The position numbers and the translations under genes are program-made. Positions 39,633 to 47,499 of a stretch of DNA of 64,000 nt are shown here, piece by piece. The notes below the pieces were generated by a model. The model had not been told where the DNA came from. It searched no databases and was given only the letters and a program-made list of their open reading frames with translations. The stretch is taken from positions 74,081 through 138,080 of the forward strand of contig UQOE01000004.1 in the NCBI GenBank assembly GCA_900542575.1. Reading direction: 5' to 3'. This DNA comes from an uncultured Oscillospiraceae bacterium. GTDB taxonomy: Bacteria > Bacillota > Clostridia > Oscillospirales > Acutalibacteraceae. Positions within the stretch are counted from its first letter, which is position 1; each line of letters begins with the position of its first letter.

Positions 39633-41393
39633 ATGTATCAGGCTCTGTACCGGAAGTACCGTCCGAAAGTGTTCGCGGATGTCGTCGGACAGGAGCACGT
39701 TACCCGGACGCTCATGAATGAAATCCGGACCGGACGGCACTCCCATGCCTATCTGTTCACCGGCTCCCGCGGCACCGGGAAAACCACCTGCGCCAAAATT
39801 TTTGCGAAGGCGGTCAACTGTGAGCACCCGGTAAACGGCGACCCGTGCAACGAGTGCGCAACCTGCCGCGGCATTGACAGCGGCGCTGTCATGGACGTCG
39901 TGGAAATTGATGCCGCCAGCAACAACGGCGTCGACAGCATCCGGGACATCCGGGACGAGGCCAATTTTACGCCGGTCAACGGGAAGTACCGCGTCTATAT
40001 TATTGACGAGGTGCATATGCTTTCCACCGGCGCATTCAATGCTCTGCTGAAGACTTTGGAGGAGCCGCCGGCCCATGTCAAATTCATTCTGGCCACCACA
40101 GAAGTGCACAAACTTCCGGCCACCATTCTCTCCCGCTGCCAGCGCTTTGACTTTAAGCGCATCAGCCCCGAAGACATTGCGGGCCGGGTCCTCTATGTGG
40201 CAGACCAGGAACACCTGAATGTGACGCAGGACGCGGCCAATCTCATAGCGCGGCTTGCGGACGGCGCACTGCGCGACGCCCTGTCCATTCTGGACCAGTG
40301 CATGGGACACGGCACGGACATCGACGAAAACGTTGTCAATGAGGTGGTCGGCCTCACCGGCCGCACCCACCTGTTTGCTCTGGCGGACAGTATTCTGCAG
40401 CGGTCCAGCGCCTCTGCGCTGGACCAAATCAACGAGCTTCACAGCCGTTCCTGTGACATGGAGCGTCTCTGCAGCGAACTCATCAACCATTTCCGCAACC
40501 TCATGGTCTGCCGCGCGGTCTCAGACCCGCAGAACCTCATCGTCTGCTCCCCGCAGGAGCTGGCCGATTACGAGGAAGAGGCCCAGGACTGCAATATGCA
40601 GGACATCATGCATGTTCTGAATGTGCTGGGAGAGACTCTGACCTATATGAGAAAAGGTCTGAATCGCAGGGTGGAAATGGAAATGGCGGTCATCCGTCTC
40701 TGCGGAGAGGAGCCCGCCGGGGCGCCGCAGGAGATACCGTCCCCTGTGCCGCGGCCCCGCAGACATGCCAAACCTGCCCCGAAGAAGGCGGAGCCGAAAC
40801 CGGCTCCGGCAGAGGACATCCCATTGCCCGATGATTTTGCGACACCGCCCCCGGAGGACGAAGAAGTTCCGCTTCCTCCGCCTCCGCAGGAAGAGGCGCC
40901 GGCGGCACCGGAGCGCCCGCAGCCGGAACCAAGGCACGAGCCCGAACCGGTTCCGGAATCGGAAGGCGGACCGGCACCGGAAGAGATGCCCGCGGCATCA
41001 AATTCTGCTGACGCCGTTATCCCGCCGCAGGAATGGGAGGCTTTCTCCCATCTGCTGCAGGAAAAGGACAAGCGCTTTATCGGCGCGTTGACCGGTTCTA
41101 AGGCGGTTCGGCGCGGCGGCTCGCTGTTTATCCATTCCGACATGCCGCTGCTGAAATCCTTCCTGAAACAGGAGGAACTGCGGCGGAAAGTACAGGAAGC
41201 GGCCGAAGAGCAGTTCGGACAGCCGCTGCAGCCCATGCTGGTGGACGCCGCAGCTTTCCGCAGGGAAAAAGATGCCGTCTCCGGGAAAGCGGCGGAGTCC
41301 AAACAGAAACCGAAATCCATTACGGGAGACCCGCTGGAGCAGTTTGTGAAAAAGGCGGAAGATCTCGGTTTACCCATTGAAATAAAGGAGTAA
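39633..41393 (+). CDS. dnaX: DNA polymerase III subunits gamma/tau
   Basis: A 586-residue clamp-loader ATPase. MYQALYRKYRPKVFADVVGQEHV is the family start, then Walker A GSRGTGKTTCAKIFAKAVNC, the zinc cysteines (CEHPVNGDPCNECATC), VVEIDAASNNGVD, Walker B YIIDEVHML and sensor 1. A Pro/Glu-rich linker (residues 370-460) precedes the tau-specific C-terminal domain. I see no obvious slippery A-run for a programmed gamma frameshift. ATG 39633 is spaced six bases from GGAGGA; GTG 39627 is too close. Genes ybaB and recR follow, the classical order. Confidence 0.95.
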   Translation: MYQALYRKYRPKVFADVVGQEHVTRTLMNEIRTGRHSHAYLFTGSRGTGKTTCAKIFAKAVNCEHPVNGDPCNECATCRGIDSGAVMDVVEIDAASNNGVDSIRDIRDEANFTPVNGKYRVYIIDEVHMLSTGAFNALLKTLEEPPAHVKFILATTEVHKLPATILSRCQRFDFKRISPEDIAGRVLYVADQEHLNVTQDAANLIARLADGALRDALSILDQCMGHGTDIDENVVNEVVGLTGRTHLFALADSILQRSSASALDQINELHSRSCDMERLCSELINHFRNLMVCRAVSDPQNLIVCSPQELADYEEEAQDCNMQDIMHVLNVLGETLTYMRKGLNRRVEMEMAVIRLCGEEPAGAPQEIPSPVPRPRRHAKPAPKKAEPKPAPAEDIPLPDDFATPPPEDEEVPLPPPPQEEAPAAPERPQPEPRHEPEPVPESEGGPAPEEMPAASNSADAVIPPQEWEAFSHLLQEKDKRFIGALTGSKAVRRGGSLFIHSDMPLLKSFLKQEELRRKVQEAAEEQFGQPLQPMLVDAAAFRREKDAVSGKAAESKQKPKSITGDPLEQFVKKAEDLGLPIEIKE

Positions 41394-41399
41394 GATACT

Positions 41400-41750
41400 A
41401 TGAAAGCAAACTATCAGAGAGGCGGCCAGGGCGTCAACCAGGCCGGCATGATGAAGCAAATCCAGAAAATGCAGGAGGAGATGGAGGCCAAGCAGGCGGA
41501 AGTCCAGGAGACCGAGTTTACCGCATCGGCCGGCGGCGGAGCGGTGGACGTCGTGGTTACCGGTTCCCATGAGGTCAAATCTATCCAGATCAAGCCGGAG
41601 GTCGTCGACCCCGAGGATGTGGAAATGCTGGAAGATCTCCTTCTCGCAGCCCTGAACGAGGCCAACCGCAAGGCGGCCGAGGCAATGGAGAAGAGCATGA
41701 ACTCCGTTACCGGCGGCATGAATGTCCCGGGTCTGGAGGGCCTTCTTTAA
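41400..41750 (+). CDS. ybaB: YbaB/EbfC-family nucleoid-associated protein
   Basis: A 116-residue DNA-binding protein. GMMKQIQKMQEEMEAKQAEVQETEF, then ASAGGGAVDVVVTGSHEVKSIQIKPEVVD and LEDLLLAALNEANRKAAEAM are the helix-sheet-helix pattern of the family, which binds DNA as a dimer. It starts six bases after dnaX and its TAA overlaps the recR ATG by one base, so the three are one operon. Confidence 0.94.
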   Translation: MKANYQRGGQGVNQAGMMKQIQKMQEEMEAKQAEVQETEFTASAGGGAVDVVVTGSHEVKSIQIKPEVVDPEDVEMLEDLLLAALNEANRKAAEAMEKSMNSVTGGMNVPGLEGLL

Positions 41751-42349
41751 TGAGCAGCGGCTACGACGTCGCGGCGCTCTCCCGACTCATTGAGCAGTTT
41801 GAGCGCATGCCGGGCATCGGGCACAAGAGCGCGCAGCGCATGGCGTTCTACGTGCTGGACATGACGGATGATGACGCCAAACAGTTTGCGCAGGCCATCA
41901 CCGATGCCCATACCAAAATCCATCGCTGCAAAATCTGCTGCAACCTCACGGAAGGAGAAATCTGTTCCATCTGCGCCAATGAGGCGCGGGACAAATCCAC
42001 AATCTGCGTGGTAGAGGACCCTCGGGACGTCATTGCCATTGAGCGGACCCATGAATACGGTGGCGTGTACCATGTGCTGCACGGCGTCATCTCCCCCATG
42101 AACGGCGTCGGGCCGGACGAGCTCACCATCAAGGAGCTCCTGGCACGGCTGGACTCCGTGAAAGAGGTCATCATGGCGACGAATCCCACCGTCGAGGGAG
42201 AGGCCACGGCCATGTACATTTCCAGACTCATGAAGCCGCTGGGCATTCGGACCACGCGGCTTGCCTACGGCGTCCCGGTCGGCGCAGACCTGGAGTACGC
42301 CGACGAGGTCACGCTGTCCCGGGCTATGGAGGGCCGCCGGGACATCTGA
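41750..42349 (+). CDS. recR: recombination protein RecR
   Basis: A 199-residue member of the RecFOR pathway that helps load RecA on gapped DNA. The helix-hairpin-helix FERMPGIGHKSAQRMAFYVL, the zinc finger C-x2-C...C-x2-C (CKICCNLTEGEICSICA), and the Toprim motif VVEDPRDVIAIE are visible in the standard order. It overlaps ybaB by one base. Confidence 0.96.
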   Translation: MSSGYDVAALSRLIEQFERMPGIGHKSAQRMAFYVLDMTDDDAKQFAQAITDAHTKIHRCKICCNLTEGEICSICANEARDKSTICVVEDPRDVIAIERTHEYGGVYHVLHGVISPMNGVGPDELTIKELLARLDSVKEVIMATNPTVEGEATAMYISRLMKPLGIRTTRLAYGVPVGADLEYADEVTLSRAMEGRRDI

Positions 42350-42391
42350 TCTCTGTCCATATATTCGATTCGGCAAAGGAGGCGAAGTACC

Positions 42392-42874
42392 GTGCCAGCA
42401 AAGAAAAAAGACGCGGACGGCATTACAACCGTTGCGCGGAATAAAAAAGCGTATCACGACTATACGGTCCTGGAATCCTTTGAGGCCGGAATTGAGCTCT
42501 TCGGCACCGAGGTCAAATCCTGCCGCCAGGGAAAAATCAATCTGAAGGACTCCTGGTGCAGCATCGACAAGGGCGAGGTGTTCGTCAACGGCATGCACAT
42601 CAGCCCGTATGAGCACGGCAATATCTTTAACCGCGACCCGGACCGGAAGCGAAAACTTCTCCTGCACCGCCGGGAAATCGACCGTCTGTTCGGTACCCTG
42701 AAGACACAGGGCTACACGCTCATTCCGCTGTCCGCCTATTTCCGCAAAGGCAAACTGAAGATTCAGGTCGGCCTCTGCAAGGGCAAAAAGAACTATGACA
42801 AGCGGGACGCTATTGCCCGGAAAGACGCCGAGCGGGAGAAACAGCGCGCCATGAAGGAGCGCGGTTCCTGGTAA
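42392..42874 (+). CDS. smpB: SsrA-binding protein
   Basis: A 160-residue protein that binds tmRNA and delivers it to stalled ribosomes. Family motifs: TVARNKKAYHDYTVLESFEAGIEL, GTEVKSCRQGKINLKDSW, HISPYEHGN, and the basic C-terminal tail KKNYDKRDAIARKDAEREKQRA. GTG start 42392 behind AAAGGAGG. The tmRNA gene begins 51 bases after its stop, which is the usual pairing. Confidence 0.96.
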   Translation: MPAKKKDADGITTVARNKKAYHDYTVLESFEAGIELFGTEVKSCRQGKINLKDSWCSIDKGEVFVNGMHISPYEHGNIFNRDPDRKRKLLLHRREIDRLFGTLKTQGYTLIPLSAYFRKGKLKIQVGLCKGKKNYDKRDAIARKDAEREKQRAMKERGSW

Positions 42875-42877
42875 ACA

Positions 42878-42907
42878 CTTGCAATCGGATGGTGTCAGGA
42901 GTATACT
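42878..42907 (+). promoter_or_regulatory. promoter of ssrA
   Basis: TTGCAA (42878-42883) and TATACT (42902-42907), 18-base spacer, 18 bases before the mature 5' end. A strong promoter overlapping the end of the smpB untranslated region. Confidence 0.75.
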
Positions 42908-42924
42908 GATATCCCCAAAGATCC

Positions 42925-43278
42925 GGGGATGAAAGGATTTCGACGGGGACCAACAAGCATGATAAGCGGGTAGAGGCGAGAATCCTCTATAAACTTCTCA
43001 AACTTATAAATTAGATAACAACTCTAATTACGAACTGCAGGCTGCGTAAGCACCCTGCCGTTTCTGCCGGGAGCACCGCGGCCCGGACAGAAGCGTCGAC
43101 TTGAGCGGTGAACGTGCATCGGAGAGGGTTTCGACTCCGGTCATGAACCAGGAACTACCGACGGCACCGGCCTGTTGACCGGCGAGTGCCCGGGGGAATC
43201 CTAATAGATCAAATACACCCGTAGAAAGTTGTGTGGACGGGTTTTCGGACGTGGTTTCGAGTACCACCATCTCCACCA
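42925..43278 (+). ncRNA. ssrA: transfer-messenger RNA
   Basis: About 354 bases. The 5' end GGGGATG pairs with CATCTCC just before the encoded ACCA end (one G-U pair), making the alanine-tRNA-like acceptor stem. GGATTTCGACGGGGAC and the T-arm GGTTTCGAGTACC are the conserved tRNA-like parts. The tag frame ends in a UAA stop at 43046-43048; its last eleven residues decode as DNNSNYELQAA. The resume codon lies a few codons upstream and I could not fix it. The tag ends QAA instead of the usual LAA or VAA. Confidence 0.96.
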
Positions 43279-43284
43279 AAATGT

Positions 43285-43327
43285 AAGAACCGCCGCAGGG
43301 CCGAGAGGCTGTGCGGCGGTTCTTTTG
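43285..43327 (+). terminator. intrinsic terminator of ssrA
   Basis: AAGAACCGCCGCA pairs with TGCGGCGGTTCTT, with TTTTGTTTT following. Confidence 0.92.
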
Positions 43328-43383
43328 TTTTGCAGGATGCAGGGGCGCAGATAAGCTCACCAAGGTCTGGTCCTGGAAGACCG

Positions 43384-43453
43384 CGGCAGATCAAATTTCA
43401 AAATTCGCTTTTTGATCTGCCAGATCAGCAGGCAATCCACGCTGCGATCTGCC
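43384..43453. repeat. 70-bp repeat, copy 1
   Basis: Begins CGGCAGATCAAATTT and ends GCTGCGATCTGCC. It contains an 11-bp inverted repeat GGCAGATCAAA...TTTGATCTGCC that can fold as a hairpin, then further GATCTGCC or near-identical words. It is about 90 percent identical to copy 2 at 43498-43567. No reading frame here looks like a protein. Position directly downstream of tmRNA is a common landing site for mobile DNA, but no integrase is present. Confidence 0.75.
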
Positions 43454-43497
43454 ATATTTGGAAAAATAATGGTTTTGATCTGCCAGCCCCGCTTCCC

Positions 43498-43567
43498 CGG
43501 CAGATCAAATTTCCAAATTTGCTTTTTGATCTGCCAGATCGGCAGACAAACCACGCTGCGATCTGCC
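43498..43567. repeat. 70-bp repeat, copy 2
   Basis: Second copy of the preceding repeat, same orientation, 44 bases further on. The spacer also contains a GATCTGCC word. Together the stretch 43384-43567 has at least eight copies of GATCTGCC or its complement, including near matches. It ends 26 bases before the stop of the minus-strand oxidoreductase gene. Confidence 0.75.
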
Positions 43568-43593
43568 TTTTGCGGTGCTGTTTTGAATCGAGC

Positions 43594-44772
43594 TTATAGA
43601 ATTGGGATCTTGATCGTCAGATCGGAGAGCGGATATGCGGAGCAGGAGTGGAACCATCCCATCTCCTTATCCATCATTCGGCGGCCGTCGCCAAGGGGAC
43701 TGACGAAGATGTCGCCGGCGCGGAGCTGAGCACGGCAGAATCCGCATTCACCTGCGCGGCAGTGGGTGTCAATCGGAATTCCGGCACGCTCCAGTGCAAC
43801 CGCAACCGGTTCGCCGCCGGAGGCGGGAATAACATCTTCTTGGACGCCGCGGACAACGGTGATCTTATATGTCTTCTCAACATTGTCCACAGGGAATCCG
43901 GGGATAAGTGAGACGTTGCGCGGCTGCGCGGAGGCGTCGTGGCGGAAGCGGCGGGCCTCGACGCCCATCTCATCAAGAGACTTCTTGACAAAGTTGAACA
44001 TCGGGAGCGGGCCGCAGAAGAAATAAGTGGTATCCGGAAGGGAGTACTTCTCAATGAGTTCCCTTGTGATAAATCCTTTTTCCCCTTCCCATTCTGGGTC
44101 ATCTGACATGACATGGACGACATGGACTTTGCCGCATTCCGCGACGCGATCCAGATCCTCTTTCATGCAGATGTCCTTATGGTTCAGGGATCCGTAGAGG
44201 ATGGTCAGATTGATATCCAGTTTGCCCGCGGCAATCTCTTTTGCCATGGAGACAAACGGGGTAATGCCGCTGCCGCCGGCAAGAGCGAGGATGTTTTTGG
44301 TATCCCGGAGCGGCTCGTAGTAGAACTGGCCGCACGGGAGATCGACCCGGACGGTGTCACCCTCTTTCAGATTTTCATCGAGATAGGACGGGACAAACAT
44401 GCCGGGACCGTTTTTTATGGTGACCTCGAAGAACGGCTCGTCGGTGCGGGCCTCATAAGGCGCGGAGGAAATGGAATAGGCACGGGTCAGACGGCTCTTC
44501 CCGATCTGGAAATAGAAGTTCGCATACTGACCGCTCTGAAAAGGCGGCACATGGCCGTCCTGGGGAACGAATCGATAGGTTTTGGAAGACGGGGAGCTCT
44601 GGGTAACCGAGGCGACGGTATAGTTCTTCGGACCCGGGTGCAGCGCGTCGGCAAGATTTCGAATGGGGTCGTTCGGCTGCGGTGTGGGAGAACCGGATGT
44701 AATTAATTCCTCACGGGCCTGCATGATGCGGTTGGCACCGGTAATATCTTTAAAAAATCCTTTTACTTTCAT
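43594..44772 (-). CDS. ferredoxin-reductase-type flavoprotein with C-terminal 2Fe-2S domain
   Basis: A 392-residue electron-transfer protein. After about 45 N-terminal residues comes an FAD domain (SRLTRAYSISSAPYEA; GPGMFVPSYL), an NAD(P)-binding domain (LALAGGSGITPFVSMAKEI; YFFCGPLPMFNFV), and a plant-type 2Fe-2S domain with cysteines THCRAGECGFC and a distant FHSCSAYP. The arrangement matches phenol hydroxylase/benzoate dioxygenase-type reductases. It overlaps the FAD oxidoreductase gene by four bases, so it probably supplies electrons to that protein. The substrate is unknown. Confidence 0.88.
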   Translation of the reverse strand: MKVKGFFKDITGANRIMQAREELITSGSPTPQPNDPIRNLADALHPGPKNYTVASVTQSSPSSKTYRFVPQDGHVPPFQSGQYANFYFQIGKSRLTRAYSISSAPYEARTDEPFFEVTIKNGPGMFVPSYLDENLKEGDTVRVDLPCGQFYYEPLRDTKNILALAGGSGITPFVSMAKEIAAGKLDINLTILYGSLNHKDICMKEDLDRVAECGKVHVVHVMSDDPEWEGEKGFITRELIEKYSLPDTTYFFCGPLPMFNFVKKSLDEMGVEARRFRHDASAQPRNVSLIPGFPVDNVEKTYKITVVRGVQEDVIPASGGEPVAVALERAGIPIDTHCRAGECGFCRAQLRAGDIFVSPLGDGRRMMDKEMGWFHSCSAYPLSDLTIKIPIL

Positions 44773-46310
44773 TCTGCGGCACCTTCCTTCTCAACATGGT
44801 CCAATACATATTTGGCGGCTGCACGGCCATTGGTGACGGCCGGGCCCATGCCGTCTCCGCTGACGCCTGCGGCGCCGTTGAAGGCGAGGCCGGAGATGTA
44901 ATCCTCCTCATCGGCCATCTGCAGACGGGCGACAGCATGGTCATCCATACTGTGGGTGTAGCCATAGATACTGCCCTTCCATGCACCGACATAGTGGGAA
45001 ATTGTGATCGGTGTGGAGACCTCAATTTCAACAATATTTCCGGCAATCTTAGCTCCGGTCTTTTCCTCGTATTCCGAGATAAACTGGGTGGCCAGCTCCC
45101 GCTTGAGGGCAAAGTAGTCCTCCTCTTTGACATCCAGGAAGCCGTCAACCAGAGGAAGCGTGGTGATGGAAAACTGGGTGTACCCTTTCGGAACCGCGTC
45201 CGGATTGGCGTAGTTCATGCAGATGCTGGTGAGATAAGTCCAGTTGCCCAGTTTGCGGTTCTCCGCCCAAAGTTTATCGGTGTCCAGATTGTCTCCGCTG
45301 AAGACGCTGTAGTCCTCAATGCCGAGCTCTTCGGGGGTCCCCTTGAGAATCATCATGACAGAGACCGGGCAGACCGAGAGATGGCGCCCGTTGATTTCCC
45401 GGATAGCCCCTTCCGGAACGGCAGAAGCAGGCTCAATCATCTGGCTGTAGACGCGGTTTGGATAGGCGCCGGAAACTACATAGTCGCAGGAGATTTCATC
45501 GCCGCGGCGTGTGCGGACGCCTTTGACTTTGCCGTTCTCCACCAGAATTTTCTCGACTTCCTGGCAGAACTCAATCTGTGCGCCGTTCTCTTCCACTTTC
45601 TGCTCCAGTTTCATGCTCATCTCATGGGAGAAGCCGCGGCATACATAGCTGCCGCCGCGGAAGTAGTCCGCCATGAGGAAGGCGTAGATGGTGAAGGGAA
45701 GGGTGCTGAGCGGAGCGCCGACATAGATCCAGTAGGCGGAGAGGATTTCCCGGACTTTCTGGGGGAACTCGTAGAGATCCATGATTTCCTTCGCGGAATA
45801 GCCCAGCGTTTTGACAAAGTCCGGATGCTTAATGAGCATCATGGCCTTGCTCATCTGGGTCGTGGAAAGGATATTCATGGAATTGTAAACGCGGTTGCAG
45901 AGGTTCATGAAGTCGAAGACTTTATCCCCCCAGCCGGGACAGGCGGCGTCCACTTCTTCTGCCATTCGCTGAAAGCCCGCATGGAGCGTGACGTCGATGC
46001 CGTCCTTCGGGATGACCAGGCGATACGCTTCCGGGACGCGGAGCCAGTCGATGTGGACATCGTTTTCCTGAAAGAACTGCTCCACCTTGAGGGTATCCTC
46101 TTTCGGACCGATGCTCATCATCTCATGGAGGGTTGCCTCCATCTCAAATCCGCCCCGGACATAGCTGGTTGCAAGGCCTCCCGGCAGATTGTGCTTCTCG
46201 AGGATCAGAATATCCTTAATGCCTTTCTGCTGCAGCTGAAGTGCAGTGGAGAGACCGGAGAGCGCACCGCCGATGATGACGACCTGATAATGGTCTTTGT
46301 AAAAAGCCAT
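44769..46310 (-). CDS. phytoene-desaturase/retinol-saturase-like FAD oxidoreductase
   Basis: A 513-residue flavoprotein. The dinucleotide motif YQVVIIGGALSGLSTALQLQQKG with LEKHNLPGGLATSY is the FAD site of the CrtI/amine-oxidase superfamily; a second nucleotide-contact region (GVSGDGMGPAVTNGRAAAKYV) is near the end. The carotenoid pathway genes that would accompany a real phytoene desaturase are absent, so a different lipid or quinone-like substrate is more likely. ATG 46310 follows AAGGAGG. A LysR gene lies divergently with a palindrome in the shared region. Confidence 0.85.
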   Translation of the reverse strand: MAFYKDHYQVVIIGGALSGLSTALQLQQKGIKDILILEKHNLPGGLATSYVRGGFEMEATLHEMMSIGPKEDTLKVEQFFQENDVHIDWLRVPEAYRLVIPKDGIDVTLHAGFQRMAEEVDAACPGWGDKVFDFMNLCNRVYNSMNILSTTQMSKAMMLIKHPDFVKTLGYSAKEIMDLYEFPQKVREILSAYWIYVGAPLSTLPFTIYAFLMADYFRGGSYVCRGFSHEMSMKLEQKVEENGAQIEFCQEVEKILVENGKVKGVRTRRGDEISCDYVVSGAYPNRVYSQMIEPASAVPEGAIREINGRHLSVCPVSVMMILKGTPEELGIEDYSVFSGDNLDTDKLWAENRKLGNWTYLTSICMNYANPDAVPKGYTQFSITTLPLVDGFLDVKEEDYFALKRELATQFISEYEEKTGAKIAGNIVEIEVSTPITISHYVGAWKGSIYGYTHSMDDHAVARLQMADEEDYISGLAFNGAAGVSGDGMGPAVTNGRAAAKYVLDHVEKEGAAE

Positions 46311-46356
46311 GAAATGCCTCCTTCTTTTTAATGTTACTGAATTAACAACCATCTCT

Positions 46357-46386
46357 ATTATAGAGAGAAGAATCCGCTGCCGGCAA
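46357..46386 (-). promoter_or_regulatory. promoter of the oxidoreductase operon
   Basis: On the minus strand TTGCCG, 18 bases, perfect TATAAT. The -10 lies within the 15-bp palindrome TCTCTATTATAGAGA (46352-46366). Confidence 0.65.
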
Positions 46387-46402
46387 TTCGCATTTCTCAC
46401 AG

Positions 46403-46425
46403 ATATATTCCAGCTTGGAATATAT
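46403..46425. promoter_or_regulatory. probable LysR-type operator
   Basis: ATATATTCCA and TGGAATATAT are perfect 10-bp arms around GCT. The inner part has the T-N11-A pattern of LysR recognition sites. Its centre is about 64 bases upstream of the expected start of the minus-strand oxidoreductase transcript, the position typical of LysR activation sites, and about 73 bases before the divergent lysR gene. Confidence 0.7.
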
Positions 46426-46486
46426 AAAGCAAAAAATACATTGATCTCTCCAACAGATGCACTTATATTTTTTCTTGAAAGGAATG

Positions 46487-47407
46487 ATGATAGCGATGGA
46501 ACTCGAATACTGGAAAGACTTCATTGTTCTCTCGGAGACCCTGAGCTTCCGTGAGGCGGCAAACCGGCTTCATCTCTCGCAGTCCGCCCTGTCCAAACGA
46601 ATTCGTGTTCTGGAAGATGCCTGCGGAGGGCGCCTTTTTACCCGGACCACCCGGCGGATTGAGCTGAGCGAACGGGGCCGGGCTGTTCTGCCCTCGGCAA
46701 TGCAGCTGGCCGCAGATGCGGCTCGCCTGGAAAAAGACCTGCGTCATTTCGACGCAGAGCGCTCCAACCGTCTTCAGCTCGGGACGATCCGCAATTTTCA
46801 GGCCTACGGCATTGACGATATTTTTCTTGCATTTGAACAGGCGTATCCGCAGTATGTCCTGAATCTGCTGGAGGGAGACCTGCAGGAGGTGGAGCAGGAC
46901 TTTCGGGAGCGGAAGACCAACCTGTTCTGTACCTACCGCTCCGGGGATCGCTGCGGCTCCGGCGGCGACCCGGACTTCCGGTTCCTTCCGGTGGGCGAGG
47001 GGCAGTTCGGCGTCATCACCAAAACCGACGACCCGCTGACCCGCGCGGAATCGGTAAAAATCCAGGACCTGGACGGCTGCCAGCTTCTGCTGCCGGCCCG
47101 GGGCAGCTTTTTCTACCATCAGCTGCTGGAAGCGTTTCAGAAGGAGAAAATCACCTACAACATTGTCTCAGAGGGGAGCTCCTTCGGCGTCCTGGACCTG
47201 GTGCGCGCCGGCGTCGGCGTGGCCGTCCAGCATTATGAGCTCTATAAGAGCTACCGCTACCGGGAAGATCTTGCCTGGAAGCCGCTGGCTCCCCCAATCC
47301 GCTATGAGTTCGGACTCGGCTACCGGGACAGCAGTGCTCTGACAGGCCCGGAGCGGGCGTTTGTCACCTATCTGCGCAGCCATTACCTCTATCTGTCGAA
47401 CATTTGA
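46487..47407 (+). CDS. LysR-family transcriptional regulator
   Basis: A 306-residue LTTR. The winged-helix N-terminus ELEYWKDFIVLSETLSFREAANRLHLSQSALSKRIRVLED is standard and is followed by an effector domain of normal length with no assigned ligand. ATG 46487 is four bases from AAAGGA; 46484 and 46496 are alternatives and the last gives the most typical family start. It is divergent from the FAD/ferredoxin-reductase pair and a perfect palindrome lies between them, so it probably controls that pair and itself. Confidence 0.9.
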   Translation: MIAMELEYWKDFIVLSETLSFREAANRLHLSQSALSKRIRVLEDACGGRLFTRTTRRIELSERGRAVLPSAMQLAADAARLEKDLRHFDAERSNRLQLGTIRNFQAYGIDDIFLAFEQAYPQYVLNLLEGDLQEVEQDFRERKTNLFCTYRSGDRCGSGGDPDFRFLPVGEGQFGVITKTDDPLTRAESVKIQDLDGCQLLLPARGSFFYHQLLEAFQKEKITYNIVSEGSSFGVLDLVRAGVGVAVQHYELYKSYRYREDLAWKPLAPPIRYEFGLGYRDSSALTGPERAFVTYLRSHYLYLSNI

Positions 47408-47499
47408 CCTGAATTTTCCTCTTCTTTACAAAGCTGTGCGCCGGTTTTGATGATGGGCGCAGATAATAGGCTCTGTATTGAAAGGAGGAGGTGACTGCG

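Noticed and set aside
43384..43567. CRISPR array
   Set aside because: Only two copies, repeat of 70 bp, internal hairpin and no cas genes; not a CRISPR structure.
43231..43599. Open frames on both strands across the tmRNA end and 70-bp repeats
   Set aside because: They encode DLP-QIKF-type repeats purely because of the DNA repeat, overlap tmRNA and have no ribosome site.
44769..46310. Carotenoid biosynthesis cluster
   Set aside because: Only a CrtI-like fold is present; no phytoene synthase or prenyltransferase is nearby and the partner is a ferredoxin-type reductase.
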